In this document: one piece after another, positions 48,232 to 57,746 of the stretch
Layout of the letters: each line of letters opens with the position of its first letter
Position numbering within the stretch: position 1 is the stretch's first letter
Assembly: GCF_913775985.1 (NCBI RefSeq)
Contig: NZ_CAJYMB010000012.1
Span: 43,773 to 107,772 of the forward strand
Source: an uncultured Pluralibacter sp.
GTDB taxonomy: Bacteria > Pseudomonadota > Gammaproteobacteria > Enterobacterales > Enterobacteriaceae
DNA length: 64,000 bases
Direction of reading: 5' to 3'
Made by a program: the position numbers and the translations under genes
Notes under the pieces: model-generated
Told to the model about the DNA's origin: nothing
Database searches by the model: none
What the model saw: only the letters and a program-made list of their open reading frames with translations

Positions 48232-49878
48232 TTACTGCTTATCGATCAGCAGCGCCTCCAGCAGATCGAGATCGTGCAGCAGCTTCTGCAGGGTCTCATT
48301 ACTTATCTGGCGGGTGGCGCGCAGGTGGTACAGCTCCCCGCGCTCGGAGCGCAGCGCCGCCAGGCGGAAGCGGCGCTCGAGGCTCTCTTCCAGCATCGAC
48401 GTTTCCACGTCGTTACGCCCGTCGGCGCGGCGGCGCAGGTTACCGATAACCCGCGAGCTGACCTCGGTCAGCAGCTGGTTGTCGATGTTCTCTTTGGTGT
48501 CCGCCGCCAGGCGCTCTTCCATTTTCTGGATGGCGACAATCGCCACGTCGGCGGTGGCGGAACGCGCCAGGCGCTCCTCTTTCTGCTGCTGTGAGTGATC
48601 GCCCACTTCCATATGGCGCAGCAGCATCGGCAGCACCAGCACGCCCACCACCAACGACAGCAGGATCACCCCGCCCGCCAGGAACACCAGCTCGTAGCGC
48701 GCCGGAAAGACGTCACCGCTCGGCAGCAGCAGAGGAATCGAGAGCACACCGGCGAGGGTAATCGCCCCGCGCACCCCGGCAAAGGTGGAGATAAGCAGCT
48801 CGCGGGTGCTCCAGCTGCCGAATTCCATCGGCTTGTTCTTGAGGAAACGCAGGCTCAGACGCTTCATGGTCCACAGCCAGCCGAAGCGCACCACCATCAG
48901 GGCGAGGTAGATAAGGCCGATGTCCATGAACAGCATCCAGGTTTCGACATTCGGATCGGCCTCGGCGGCCACCAGCGACGTCTCAAGGATGCCCGGCATT
49001 TGCAGACCCAGCAGCAGGAACACCATGCCGTTAAACACAAACTCCAGCATCGCCCAGGTACTGTTGGCGCGCAGGCGCATCGCCAGGGGCGCGCTGCGCA
49101 TCACGCCGGAACGGGTAATGGTCATGCCCGCGGCCACCGCCGCCAGGATGCCGGAAACGCCGAGGTGTTCAGCAATCAGATAGGAAGCAAACGGCAGCAG
49201 GAACAGCAGCACGATCTGCGTCGCCGGCTCGTCGCCGCCCCAACGGCTGAGAAAGCGCAGCGAGCGGCCGTAGAGCCAGCTGACCACAAACCCGGCCAGG
49301 ATACCGCCGATAGCGACCTTGAGAAATTCAAGGCTCGCGCCGCCGACGGTGAAGATCATGGTGCCCATCACCACCGCCACCGCGAACTTCAGCGACACCA
49401 GGCCGGACGCGTCATTCATCAGCGCCTCGCCCTGCAGGATGCCCATGATTTTTTTCGGTATCCGTCCTTCCCCGACGATACCCGACAGCGCCACGGCATC
49501 CGTCGGCGACAGCACCGCCGCCAGCGCAAACGCCGGCACCAGCGGGATGCCCGGCACGGTCCAGTAAATCAGGAAGCCGATGCCGATCACCGTGACCAGC
49601 ACCAGCGCCAGCGCCAGGCCGAGAATTTCGCGGCCGTGCTCGATAAATTCCCGGGTGGGGGTTTTCCAGCCGTCGGCGAACAGCAGCGGCGGGATAAAGA
49701 GAACCAGGAACAGTTCGGGGTCGAATTCAACGTGCAGGCCGAACGTCGGCCAGGCCAGCACGGCGCCAATCAGGATCTGCATCAGCGGCAGAGGCACCTG
49801 GAACGGCAAAACGCGGGTGAGAACTCCGGAGAGCGAGACCACAAGGGTCATAATCAAGATTGTGAAGAAGATTTCCAT
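48232..49878 (-). CDS. yjcE: CPA1-family sodium/proton antiporter YjcE
   Basis: A 548-residue membrane protein of the CPA1 Na+/H+ exchanger family. Key motifs are FIPPLLFADGW, AAVLSPTDAVALSGI, GEALMNDASGLV and FAGVRGAITLAGVLSIP, followed by a long cytoplasmic helical C-terminus. The ATG at 49878 (MEIFFTILIMTL) gives the E. coli-like start; the frame runs on to 49950. It is probably an uncharacterised cation/proton exchanger. It is transcribed from its own promoter, downstream of ghxP. Confidence 0.94.
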   Translation of the reverse strand: MEIFFTILIMTLVVSLSGVLTRVLPFQVPLPLMQILIGAVLAWPTFGLHVEFDPELFLVLFIPPLLFADGWKTPTREFIEHGREILGLALALVLVTVIGIGFLIYWTVPGIPLVPAFALAAVLSPTDAVALSGIVGEGRIPKKIMGILQGEALMNDASGLVSLKFAVAVVMGTMIFTVGGASLEFLKVAIGGILAGFVVSWLYGRSLRFLSRWGGDEPATQIVLLFLLPFASYLIAEHLGVSGILAAVAAGMTITRSGVMRSAPLAMRLRANSTWAMLEFVFNGMVFLLLGLQMPGILETSLVAAEADPNVETWMLFMDIGLIYLALMVVRFGWLWTMKRLSLRFLKNKPMEFGSWSTRELLISTFAGVRGAITLAGVLSIPLLLPSGDVFPARYELVFLAGGVILLSLVVGVLVLPMLLRHMEVGDHSQQQKEERLARSATADVAIVAIQKMEERLAADTKENIDNQLLTEVSSRVIGNLRRRADGRNDVETSMLEESLERRFRLAALRSERGELYHLRATRQISNETLQKLLHDLDLLEALLIDKQ

Positions 49879-49971
49879 GCTATCCCTGTATGCGATGTTA
49901 AACCTGTGTTGTTCCGCAATAATACTCTCGCGCCCGCGGCACAGACGCAACAGGATGTGCCCTAAAAAACA

Positions 49972-49997
49972 AAACGGGCGGCCAGGGCCGCCCGTTT
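49972..49997 (-). terminator. Terminator of ghxP
   Basis: AAACGGGCGGCC and GGCCGCCCGTTT form a perfect 12-base inverted repeat with almost no spacer. On the minus strand TTGTTTTTTAGG follows. It lies 20 bases beyond the ghxP stop. Confidence 0.88.
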
Positions 49998-50016
49998 ACT
50001 GACTCACTGTAAAAGC

Positions 50017-51366
50017 TTAAATCGCCCAGCCGCCGGCGTAAAACGCCACCAGCGCCAGCGCAATTACCACCGTGCCGATATTCAGCTTGCGCCACTCACC
50101 GGAGACGATGCGGCCAATCACCAGCGTCGCAAAACCAATCATGATACCGGTGACGATGTTGCAGGTCAGGACGATAAACACGGCGGTAATCAGCCCGGCC
50201 ATCGCGTCCACGAAATCGCCGAAGTCGATTTTCGCCACGTTGCTCAGCATCAGCAGACCCACGTACATCAGCGCAGGCGCGGTAGCGTAGGCGGGCACCA
50301 GGTAGGAGAGCGGCGAAAGGAACAGGATCAGCAGGAACAGCAGGCCGACCACAATCGCCGTCAGGCCAGTTTTGCCGCCCGCGGCGGTGCCGGCGGCGGA
50401 TTCGATATACACCGCGGCAGGAGACGCGCCCACCAGGCTTGAAAATACGCTGCTAAGGGAGTCAGTGGTCAGCGCCTTGCCGCCGCTGATGATCTGACCG
50501 TCTTTATCCAGCAGGTTGGCCTGCCCGGCCACCGCGCGAATGGTGCCGGTGGCGTCAAACACCGCGGTCATCACCAGCGCCAGCACGCTCGGCAGCACCA
50601 GCGGATTGAGCGCGCCGACGATGTCGAGGCTGCCAATCAGCGAGTTGCCGTGCCCGTCGCTGAGGGACGGCATGGCGAAAATGCCGGTAAAGTGCACCGC
50701 CGGATCGAAAATCAGCCCGACAATCGAGATAGCGATAATGGTCAGCAGAATGCCGCCGGGCACTTTGAGCTTCTCAAGGCCGATAATGGCCGCCAGGCCA
50801 ATCAGGGACATGATCACCGGGAAGCTGGCGAAGTGGCCGAGCGCTACCGGGAGCCCGTCCAGCGGGTTTTTGATCACCAGCCCCACGCCGTTGGCGGCAA
50901 TCAGCAGCAGAAACAGGCCGATGCCGATACCGGTGCCCTGGGCGACGCCCTGGGGCAGGTTGCGCAGGATCCAGCTGCGGATACCGGTGGCGGAAATAAT
51001 GGTGAACAGCACGCCCATCAGGAACACCGCGCCGAGCGCTACCGGAATGCTGATGTGCTGGCCCAGCACCAGGCTAAAGGCGGTAAATGCCGTCAGCGAG
51101 ATGGCGCAGCCGATGGCCAGCGGCAGGTTTGCCCACAGGCCCATCGCGATGGAGCCGACCCCGGCCACCAGGCAGGTGGCGACGAAAACGGCGGCGGGCG
51201 GGAAGCCCGCTTTGCCGAGCATACCCGGCACCACAATCACGGAATAGACCATCGCCAGAAAGGTGGTTAACCCGGCGAGCACTTCCTGACGCACGCTGCT
51301 GCCGCGCGCTGAAATCTTGAATAAGGCGTCTAACGAACCGCCGCTGCGTGCTGAAGGCACTGACAT
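50017..51366 (-). CDS. ghxP: Guanine/hypoxanthine permease
   Basis: GhxP (YjcD) is a NCS2/AzgA-type proton symporter for guanine and hypoxanthine. The 449-residue length equals E. coli. Family blocks seen are [41 protein letters not shown] and [28 protein letters not shown]. Two PurR-like boxes lie in its upstream region, fitting purine control. Confidence 0.95.
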   Translation of the reverse strand: MSVPSARSGGSLDALFKISARGSSVRQEVLAGLTTFLAMVYSVIVVPGMLGKAGFPPAAVFVATCLVAGVGSIAMGLWANLPLAIGCAISLTAFTAFSLVLGQHISIPVALGAVFLMGVLFTIISATGIRSWILRNLPQGVAQGTGIGIGLFLLLIAANGVGLVIKNPLDGLPVALGHFASFPVIMSLIGLAAIIGLEKLKVPGGILLTIIAISIVGLIFDPAVHFTGIFAMPSLSDGHGNSLIGSLDIVGALNPLVLPSVLALVMTAVFDATGTIRAVAGQANLLDKDGQIISGGKALTTDSLSSVFSSLVGASPAAVYIESAAGTAAGGKTGLTAIVVGLLFLLILFLSPLSYLVPAYATAPALMYVGLLMLSNVAKIDFGDFVDAMAGLITAVFIVLTCNIVTGIMIGFATLVIGRIVSGEWRKLNIGTVVIALALVAFYAGGWAI

Positions 51367-51475
51367 AAAAACTTCCCCTAAGCGTTATTATCGTTGCCCT
51401 ACCCGCGTGGTGGACACTCCACTGCCAGTTAAACGTCATCTCCATGTGCCGTATTGCGGCGAGGGGTGCCGCAAA

Positions 51476-51491
51476 AAGCAAACGTTTAGCT
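51476..51491 (-). promoter_or_regulatory. PurR box 1 upstream of ghxP
   Basis: AAGCAAACGTTTAGCT contains the core GCAAACGTTT of the PurR consensus ACGCAAACGTTTTCGT. It lies 110 bases upstream of the ghxP start. Confidence 0.7.
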
Positions 51492-51575
51492 CCGCGCAGG
51501 TAAAACGGTATTCAAAGCAAACCTCGTCCGGCATGAACGGCATAAAAACCGGCGGCCGAAAGGCTTCGGCAAAAA

Positions 51576-51591
51576 AGGCAAACGATTATCT
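51576..51591 (-). promoter_or_regulatory. PurR box 2 upstream of ghxP
   Basis: AGGCAAACGATTATCT fits the PurR consensus with core GCAAACGATT. It is 100 bases beyond box 1 and 86 bases before the end of the exporter gene. The rest of the 311-base gap (51367-51677) shows no gene. Confidence 0.5.
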
Positions 51592-51677
51592 GGCTTTTGG
51601 CAGGGGTATTTCAACCGATGATTGCGTCATTTGGCTAAAATTCACCACTCATCAAGAAGAATGAAACAGGCGCTAAA

Positions 51678-53795
51678 CTAGCTGGCAACATTCAGGGTCA
51701 GTACTTTGTCCGCCGAGGCGATAGTGGACTCCCGGTGCGCAATAATAATGCGGGTGATGCGCAGCTGGCGGATGGCCTGATTGACGAAGCGTTCGCTATC
51801 CGCGTCAAGGGCGCTGGTGGCCTCGTCCATAAACAGGATCCCCGGCCGCCGGTACAGCGCCCGGGCAATAAACAGCCGCTGCTTCTGGCCGCCGGAGAGC
51901 CCTTCGCCCAGCTCGCCGATCAGGGTTTCATAGCCCATCGGCATTTTGCCGATGGTGTCGTGGATGTAGCTGGCTTTCGCGCACTCCACCAGCCACGCCT
52001 CGTCCACTTCTTCGGCGAAGCCGCTGATATTTTCGCGGATCGAGCCGGAAAAGAGCTTATCGTCCTGCATCACACAGCCAATCATCTTCTGGTAATTGTT
52101 CAGGCCCATCAGCTGGATATCGCTGCCCTCCACGAAGACTTTGCCGCTGTCCGGCTCGAACAGGCCGCACAGCACTTTCATCAGGGTGGTTTTTCCGCTG
52201 CCGGATGCGCCGGTGATCGCCACGCTTTCCCCGGCGGCAATGTGCAGATCGACGGCGCTAAAAATGGGCGGCGACTGGCTGTCGTAGCGGAAGCTGAGCC
52301 CTTCGGTCACCAGCGACAGCGGCTGCATGGTACCGGCCGCCGCGCCGGGCAAGTCGGGCTTTTTCGGCTCCCGGTCGTGGAGGGCGATGTCGGCAATACG
52401 CTCGTTGTGCAGGCTCATCATCCGCAGCTGCAGCATAAAGTTGGTGAGCGACGCCACCCGCTCTGAGAACTGGCCGCGATACGCGCCGAAAGCCACGAAC
52501 ATGCCGATGGTCAGCTGGTTATCGATCACCAGGCTGGTGCCGAGCCACAGGATCGCCACCTGATCGCAGGTGGAGACAAAGGTGTTGATCCCGCCGAACA
52601 GCAGATCCATTTTGGTGACTTTGATCCCCGAGTTAATGGCGTCGATCTTCAGGTTGAGCCAGTGGGTGCCGCGCCGCTCGCCCATTCCCTGCATCTTTAC
52701 GGTGCCGATACCATACAGCGTCTCCATAAAATAGGAGCTGGCCCGGGCGTTGCGCACCAGCGACTCTTCTGACAGCTGGCGATAGTAGTTGTAACTTACG
52801 AGTCGCAGCACCACGTATACGGCGGTGAACCCGAGCACCACCCAGGTCAGCCAGCCGCCGTACAGCACCAGCATCACCAGCAGGCCCGCCACCATAATGC
52901 CGTCCATGATCGCCCCGACAATACTGGTAGTGAAGGTTTCCCGCAGGGTATCCAGCGATCCGAACCGCGACTGAATATCCCCCAGCTTGCGCCGCTCGAA
53001 ATAGCCCAGCGGCAGCTGCAGCAGGTGCTTAAACAGGCCGGACTGCCACTGAACGTTGATAAGCGTGGCCATCACCAGCGAGGTCCAGGCCCGCAGGGTG
53101 CCAAGCGCCGATCGCAGCAAAATGAAAAACAGCAGTCCGAGGCAGATAAGCGTCAGAAGCCCGCGATCCCCGGCGGGCAGCGCGTGGTCCATCACCAGCT
53201 GGGTGCCCACCGGCAGCATCAGGTTGATCACCTCCACCACCACCGCGAGGCAGAAGATCTTGCCCAGCGTCTTTTTCAGGCCGTGGACGCTGCGCACCAG
53301 CGAGCGCAGGTTGAGGCGGTTCTGCACCACTTCCTGAGTGAACTCGCTGCCGGGCCACACTTCCAGCGCCACGCCGGTGAAGTACTGCGACATCTCCGCC
53401 TGTCCGACCACCCGCCGGCCGCGGGCCGGATCGTGGAGCACGAAGCGGTTGCCTCTGACGCTGACCAGCACCACGAAGTGGTTAAAGTCCCAGTGCAGGA
53501 TGCAGGGCGTTTTCAGGGCGCTGATTTCATCCATGTCCAGCGACAGGGCGCGAGTCTCCATGCCCAGCTGCCCGGCGATACCTTTAATCCCGGCGAGCGT
53601 CGCCCCCCGCGCCGAGAGATTGAACTGCTGGCGCAGGGCAATCAGGTCGATATTCTTGCCGAAGTGGCCGCACACCATCGCCATGCAGGCCAGGCCGCAC
53701 TCCGAGGCTTCAGTCTGGTGCACCATCGGTATGCGCTGGCGAATGCTGGTTTCCAGCTGCGACAGCAGGCGTTTAAATGGCGTTTTATTGGTCAT
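51678..53795 (-). CDS. Peptidase-containing ABC exporter for microcins (CvaB-like)
   Basis: A 705-residue bacteriocin exporter with three domains. The N-terminal C39 peptidase (1-140) has Q27, catalytic C33 ([15 protein letters not shown]), H106 (NHFVVL) and D122 (HDPARG), and would cut double-glycine-type leaders. Membrane helices follow at about 175-440. The ATPase has Walker [10 protein letters not shown] (529-537), signature LSGGQKQR (633-640) and Walker [12 protein letters not shown]. All catalytic residues are intact. The start overlaps the HlyD-type gene by 11 bases, so the two are one operon. With an outer-membrane TolC from elsewhere they form a type I secretion machine, most likely for the two divergent precursors. 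Confidence 0.93.
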   Translation of the reverse strand: MTNKTPFKRLLSQLETSIRQRIPMVHQTEASECGLACMAMVCGHFGKNIDLIALRQQFNLSARGATLAGIKGIAGQLGMETRALSLDMDEISALKTPCILHWDFNHFVVLVSVRGNRFVLHDPARGRRVVGQAEMSQYFTGVALEVWPGSEFTQEVVQNRLNLRSLVRSVHGLKKTLGKIFCLAVVVEVINLMLPVGTQLVMDHALPAGDRGLLTLICLGLLFFILLRSALGTLRAWTSLVMATLINVQWQSGLFKHLLQLPLGYFERRKLGDIQSRFGSLDTLRETFTTSIVGAIMDGIMVAGLLVMLVLYGGWLTWVVLGFTAVYVVLRLVSYNYYRQLSEESLVRNARASSYFMETLYGIGTVKMQGMGERRGTHWLNLKIDAINSGIKVTKMDLLFGGINTFVSTCDQVAILWLGTSLVIDNQLTIGMFVAFGAYRGQFSERVASLTNFMLQLRMMSLHNERIADIALHDREPKKPDLPGAAAGTMQPLSLVTEGLSFRYDSQSPPIFSAVDLHIAAGESVAITGASGSGKTTLMKVLCGLFEPDSGKVFVEGSDIQLMGLNNYQKMIGCVMQDDKLFSGSIRENISGFAEEVDEAWLVECAKASYIHDTIGKMPMGYETLIGELGEGLSGGQKQRLFIARALYRRPGILFMDEATSALDADSERFVNQAIRQLRITRIIIAHRESTIASADKVLTLNVAS

Positions 53796-55062
53796 GTACC
53801 GGCCCCGTCGCGCTCTGTTTCATGTCGTAGAAGGGAGAGAGCATCCACTGGTAGATGCGGCGCTTTTCGAGAAACAGCGTCGCCTGCCCCTTCATGCCGT
53901 TTTCCAGCGGCATCTGCTTGTCGTTATAGCGAATATGCTGCAGCGCGGGCCTGGCCAGCACTTTGTAATAGGGCACCGACGCGCCCTGCTCGCTGCCCGG
54001 CGCGCCCTGGTAGGTTTGCATCTCCTGCGGAGAGGCCGGCGTGCGGGATATCAGAGTGATGGTGGCGGCGAACTGGCCAAACTTGGCGGAAGGGAAAGCT
54101 TCATAGCGCAGGTTAATCTTATCGCCCACCGAGATATAAGGCACCGCGTCGTTAGGCACCCACAGCACGAAATAATAGCCGCTGATATCTTCAGGAATAA
54201 TTTGCAGCAGGCTGCTGCCAGGGCTGACCATCTGGCCGGGAGTAACGCTCAATGAATCGATTCTGCCATCTGAAAGCGCGCGAATAATTATCTCGCCGCT
54301 GGCATCGGCATTGGCCATCTCTTTTTCCAGCTCGTAGCGCTGGAACTCCATCTGGTAAATACGGTTATCAAAATCCGCCGACTGGGTGAGGATCTGGCTC
54401 TCCAGGGTGGTTATCTGCAGCGCGTTCTGCTCATTTTGTCCGTTGAGCCCCAGCAAATTATTTTGCTGCTGATAGTAAATAGCCACCTGATTCGTAAGCT
54501 GATCTTTATTGATTAAGCCCCGTAGCTGGTAATCCTGATAATTGGTCATGTTATTTTTCATGATCCGGATCCCCTCTTTGGCTTTCGCCAGAATATCGGC
54601 AGAGTTTTTCAGCGCATCGCTATATAGCGCGCGCTGTTTCTCCAGCGAGGCGAGGGTAATATTCTTACTTTCTTTCAACCTGGCGATAATATCATCAACG
54701 CGCTTAAGCTGATTTCGTATATTCTCCTGCTGATTATCGCTAACGACGCCGTTGCGGGTGCTTTTGCTGACGTCAATCTGATAGAGCGGGTCCCCTTTCT
54801 TAACGTGCCGGGATTCAGTCACAAACTGGCGGGTAATAAAGCCCTGCTCGGGAGAGAATATTTTAACCGGGCGCGGTAAGCTGCTGATTTCGCCGCTAAC
54901 GCTGACCCGCCGGGTGTAGGTTCCGCTAATAATAAAGGTGATGAACGCAATGATAAATAGCAGGCACAGCGAGCTCACCAGCCAGAAAGGCACACCGGGC
55001 AGCAGGATCGCCCGGCCTTTCCATTTCATTTTTCTGTTTTCAAGAGCTTCCTTGCGAAACAT
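53785..55062 (-). CDS. HlyD-type periplasmic adaptor of the microcin exporter (CvaA-like)
   Basis: A 425-residue membrane fusion protein. One transmembrane helix (about 25-46) is followed by the lipoyl half-motif [21 protein letters not shown], a long coiled-coil hairpin (about 105-235, rich in Gln, Asn and Lys) and a beta-barrel domain with [32 protein letters not shown]. This is the CvaA/MchE type that links the ABC exporter to TolC. It is the first gene of the two-gene operon and stands 407 bases from the divergent precursor genes. Confidence 0.92.
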   Translation of the reverse strand: MFRKEALENRKMKWKGRAILLPGVPFWLVSSLCLLFIIAFITFIISGTYTRRVSVSGEISSLPRPVKIFSPEQGFITRQFVTESRHVKKGDPLYQIDVSKSTRNGVVSDNQQENIRNQLKRVDDIIARLKESKNITLASLEKQRALYSDALKNSADILAKAKEGIRIMKNNMTNYQDYQLRGLINKDQLTNQVAIYYQQQNNLLGLNGQNEQNALQITTLESQILTQSADFDNRIYQMEFQRYELEKEMANADASGEIIIRALSDGRIDSLSVTPGQMVSPGSSLLQIIPEDISGYYFVLWVPNDAVPYISVGDKINLRYEAFPSAKFGQFAATITLISRTPASPQEMQTYQGAPGSEQGASVPYYKVLARPALQHIRYNDKQMPLENGMKGQATLFLEKRRIYQWMLSPFYDMKQSATGPVHDQ

Positions 55063-55469
55063 AGACGGCGCTCCACCTGAGAGATTCTGCTGAGAGTATA
55101 ATACCTTAGCGGTGCTGTAAATTGACCAGAGGTTAATTCCATTTGATTATATATTATTCCTGTTTATACCCGTAAAAATAAAAAGGCTTCGCTCTGCACA
55201 GTTCACAATGAAAGTGGGGAATAAAACCAATGTTTTATAACCCTATTTTTAGACAGGCTCAAAATTTAAAAATTTAACTTGTCGCAATGTGCCAAATATG
55301 TTTTAAACTTAACTCATCGTACCAGGGAGAGATATCAAAAAGACAGGCTTCACGCCTGTCCAGGATATATTTTCAACATCCCTGCTGCGCTATATCCTAC
55401 CCAGCTGTGTAATGGACTATGGTATTAACCCTTTAGGGTTATATTCTCGATTCTTATGAGGAGACAGGT
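55063..55469. other. Divergent control region of the microcin locus
   Basis: An AT-rich 407-base gap between the exporter operon and the precursor genes. It contains a hairpin at 55341-55359 (separate entry). On the plus strand small open frames encode 41 residues (from ATG 55287) and 15 residues (55413-55460, ending next to the first precursor's ribosome-binding site). Neither looks like a membrane immunity protein. No Fur box was recognised. Confidence 0.5.
55341..55359 (-). terminator. Terminator-like hairpin upstream of the exporter operon
   Basis: GACAGGC and GCCTGTC pair across TTCAC. On the minus strand TTTTTG follows, giving an intrinsic-terminator shape about 280 bases before the HlyD-type gene and in its direction. 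It may attenuate transcription into the exporter genes or stop antisense transcription from the precursor side. Confidence 0.5.
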
Positions 55470-55706
55470 ATGAAAGAATTAAGCGAAACAGAAGTTCAGC
55501 ACGTTAGCGGCGCCGGGTTTATTTCCGATGCCATCACGGGCTTTATCAACGATAAGCTTGACGCGCCGGCGCGTAATACCGGCGATGCGATCGGCAGCTT
55601 TATTGGCAATACGCTCCAGAGCGGCGTCCACGGCGTCGCAAACGCCATTGGCGGCGTATGGCACGGCGTAACGTCTCTGGTCGGCGGCATTTTCAAAAGC
55701 CACTGA
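55470..55706 (+). CDS. Class II microcin-like precursor peptide 1
   Basis: A 78-residue precursor with leader MKELSETEVQHVSGA, the class II microcin type that ends in GA (compare the microcin L leader ending SGA). The predicted mature peptide has 63 residues, beginning GFISDAITGF, rich in Gly, Ala and Asn, without cysteine. Its C-terminal part (NAIGGVWHGVTSLVGGIFKSH) looks amphipathic or membrane-active. Ribosome-binding site AGGAGA at good spacing. The second precursor follows after 37 bases. Exporter genes lie divergently. The peptide has no serine-rich C-terminus, so siderophore attachment (class IIb) is unlikely. Confidence 0.82.
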   Translation: MKELSETEVQHVSGAGFISDAITGFINDKLDAPARNTGDAIGSFIGNTLQSGVHGVANAIGGVWHGVTSLVGGIFKSH

Positions 55707-55743
55707 TCGTGGCAGGGATTGATGGATTAATGAGGAAATAATC

Positions 55744-56061
55744 ATGCGGGAATTAACTGTTCATGAAGTAGAAGACGTCAGCGGCGCGGGCTTTATTCAG
55801 GACGCTCTGACCTTTGGCGGCGCGGCGCTCGGCGGCGTTATCGGCACCAGCGTCGGCTCAGCCGCTGCCGGCACCGTTGGCGCGGCTATCGGGACCGTGA
55901 TCCCGGTCGCGGGTAATATTATCGGCGGCGGCGCTGGCGCCGGACTCGGCGGCGTGGTCGGCGGTGTCGCCGGTACGGGCATCGGCACCGTAGCGGGCCA
56001 CACCATCGGCGCACTAATTGAAGGCGGCCTGCACGGCTTCTTCGGCAGCTTCAAGCACTAG
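55744..56061 (+). CDS. Class II microcin-like precursor peptide 2
   Basis: A 105-residue precursor whose leader MRELTVHEVEDVSGA is very close to that of its neighbour. The predicted mature part (90 residues) starts GFIQDALTFGG and is dominated by Gly, Ala and Val with many GxxxG repeats (IIGGGAGAGLGGVVGGVAGTG), ending HGFFGSFKH. Such a glycine-zipper helix would insert into membranes. Both peptides share GFI-x-DA-x-T at the mature N-terminus, so they may be a two-peptide bacteriocin. An alternative is that this one is a self-protection or partner peptide. Ribosome-binding site AGGAA. Confidence 0.8.
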   Translation: MRELTVHEVEDVSGAGFIQDALTFGGAALGGVIGTSVGSAAAGTVGAAIGTVIPVAGNIIGGGAGAGLGGVVGGVAGTGIGTVAGHTIGALIEGGLHGFFGSFKH

Positions 56062-56066
56062 TCGCC

Positions 56067-56095
56067 CGTGGAGAGCGCCGGTGGCACTCTCCACG
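56067..56095. terminator. Hairpin after the microcin genes
   Basis: CGTGGAGAG pairs with CTCTCCACG (9 base pairs) across an 11-base loop, right after the second precursor and before the convergent GST gene. The tail (TCTCAAGG) is not T-rich, so termination strength is doubtful. Confidence 0.5.
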
Positions 56096-56111
56096 TCTCA
56101 AGGCAACCCGC

Positions 56112-56780
56112 TTAACTCCCCGGAAAGTCCAGCGGCCCGCCCTGGGCAATCGCCTTTTGCCAGGCCGGCAGCGCTTCGACCCGCTGCTTCCAGCGTTCGA
56201 GATGCGGCAGCGGCCCCTGCTCTCCCCGGGCCAGCAGGGCAAACGCCGGATAGATCATCTGAATATCCGCCATGCTCATTTGCTCCCCCGCAAACCAGAT
56301 ATGCTCCGCCAGATGCGCTTCAATAAATCCGGCGTGGGTCGCCAGCTGCTTATCAAGCCAGGCTTTTTGTATCCCCTTTCCCAGAACTTTACCCACGGTG
56401 CGCAGGCCTACCGGCACCGGCCGCTTGCCGAGTTGGCTAAATACCAGCTTCATCAGCAGCAGCGGCATCAGCGATCCTTCCGCGTAGTGCAGCCAGAAGC
56501 GGTACTGGATCCTGTCTGCCGCTGAAGCGGGTTTTAGCCGGCTGTCCGGATCGTAGTTCTCCTGCAAATACTCAAGGATCGCCCCGGACTCGGCGAGCAC
56601 CTGCCCGTCGTCTTCCAGCACCGGCGACTTACCCAGCGGATGCACCTTTTTCAGCGCCGCCGGGGCGAGCATGGTGGGCTCGCGCTGGTAGTGAACAATC
56701 TCGTAAGGCAAATGCAGCTCTTCCAGCGCCCACAGCACGCGCTGGGAGCGGGAAAGGTTAAGGTGGTGCAGCGTCAGCAT
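56112..56780 (-). CDS. Glutathione S-transferase family protein
   Basis: A 222-residue two-domain protein with an N-terminal thioredoxin fold (MLTLHHLNLSRSQRVLWALEEL, GKSPVLEDDGQVLAESGAILEYL) and a helical C-terminal domain (WFAGEQMSMADIQMIYPAFAL). The GSH-binding E-S pair (AESGAI) is present. Its substrate is unknown. It lies beside soxR on the same strand, which fits a role in oxidative or electrophile stress, but co-regulation is not shown. Confidence 0.9.
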   Translation of the reverse strand: MLTLHHLNLSRSQRVLWALEELHLPYEIVHYQREPTMLAPAALKKVHPLGKSPVLEDDGQVLAESGAILEYLQENYDPDSRLKPASAADRIQYRFWLHYAEGSLMPLLLMKLVFSQLGKRPVPVGLRTVGKVLGKGIQKAWLDKQLATHAGFIEAHLAEHIWFAGEQMSMADIQMIYPAFALLARGEQGPLPHLERWKQRVEALPAWQKAIAQGGPLDFPGS

Positions 56781-56864
56781 GTCTGTCTCCCGTTGGTTTC
56801 AATCCTAACTATAGAACCGCAGCACAGAGCGGGAGATTTTTCAGCATAATCGCCACGGCGCGGC

Positions 56865-57332
56865 TCAGCCTTTACTCTCCTCCTCCGGGAAGTGCGCCCC
56901 CGGCCCCTTCTCGCCCAGCATATCGCCGGGGTTACGCAGCGGACAGTCGCGGTGCGACAGGCAGCCGCAGCCAATGCAGCCGTCGAGCTGGTCGCGCAGC
57001 GCCACCAGCGTGTGAATGCGGCTGTCCAGCTCCTCGCGCCACTGGGAAGAGAGCTGCTTCCACGCCTTCGGGCTCAGGCTATGCCCTTCCGGCAGCACGC
57101 CGAGCGCGTCGCTGATAGTAGAGAGCGGGATGCCGATGCGCTGGGCAATCTTGATGATCGCCACGAAGCGCAGCACGTCGCGGCGGTAGCGCCGCTGGTT
57201 GCCGGCGTTGCGGGTACTCTGGATAAGCCCTTTGCTCTCATAAAAATGCAGGGCCGATACGGCAACGCCGCTGCGGCGGGCCACTTCACCCGGCGTGAGC
57301 AGCGTTTTTACGCGAGTTGATTTCTTTTCCAT
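56865..57332 (-). CDS. soxR: Redox-sensing regulator SoxR
   Basis: SoxR is a MerR-family 2Fe-2S sensor that activates soxS when oxidised by redox-cycling compounds or nitric oxide. The 155-residue product has the [28 protein letters not shown] and the cluster cysteines C119, C122, C124 and C130 in [12 protein letters not shown]. It is divergent from soxS over an 84-base gap that holds the SoxR box. Confidence 0.98.
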   Translation of the reverse strand: MEKKSTRVKTLLTPGEVARRSGVAVSALHFYESKGLIQSTRNAGNQRRYRRDVLRFVAIIKIAQRIGIPLSTISDALGVLPEGHSLSPKAWKQLSSQWREELDSRIHTLVALRDQLDGCIGCGCLSHRDCPLRNPGDMLGEKGPGAHFPEEESKG

Positions 57333-57339
57333 AAAGCGC

Positions 57340-57370
57340 TTTACCTCAAGTTAACTTGAGGAATTATACT
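57340..57370 (+). promoter_or_regulatory. SoxR-controlled promoter of soxS
   Basis: The -35 TTTACC (57340-57345) and -10 TATACT (57365-57370) are separated by 19 bases, the long spacer typical of MerR-type promoters. The palindrome CCTCAAG-TTAA-CTTGAGG (57344-57361) is the SoxR box within the spacer. Confidence 0.95.
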
Positions 57371-57416
57371 CGCCCGCAGACGAAACGACGAATCAGAATT
57401 GTGAGAGAGGCCGCTT

Positions 57417-57746
57417 ATGTCCCATCAGCAAATTATTCAGACTCTGGTTGAATGGATTGATGAACATATCGATCAACCCCTAAATATTGACGTTGTCGCC
57501 AGGAAATCTGGCTATTCGAAGTGGTATCTGCAACGGATGTTCCGCACCGTAACGCACCAGACGCTGGGCGAATACATCCGCCAGCGCCGGCTGCTGCTGG
57601 CGGCTGAAGAGCTGCGCAACACGCGCCGCCCGATCTTTGATATCGCGATGGATTTAGGCTACGTATCGCAGCAGACGTTTTCCCGCGTCTTCCGCCGCGA
57701 GTTTGACCGCACTCCGAGCGACTACCGGCATCAGATCTCTGCCTGA
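57417..57746 (+). CDS. soxS: Superoxide regulon activator SoxS
   Basis: SoxS is a 109-residue AraC-family activator consisting only of the double helix-turn-helix DNA-binding domain. Motifs include [19 protein letters not shown] and [30 protein letters not shown]. Transcribed from the SoxR-dependent promoter. The stop overlaps the convergent pdeC end by 16 bases. It is two residues longer than in E. coli. Confidence 0.98.
   Translation: MSHQQIIQTLVEWIDEHIDQPLNIDVVARKSGYSKWYLQRMFRTVTHQTLGEYIRQRRLLLAAEELRNTRRPIFDIAMDLGYVSQQTFSRVFRREFDRTPSDYRHQISA

Noticed and set aside
56781..56864. SraL/RyjA small RNA next to soxR, as in E. coli
   Set aside because: I could not recognise its promoter or terminator in the sequence here.
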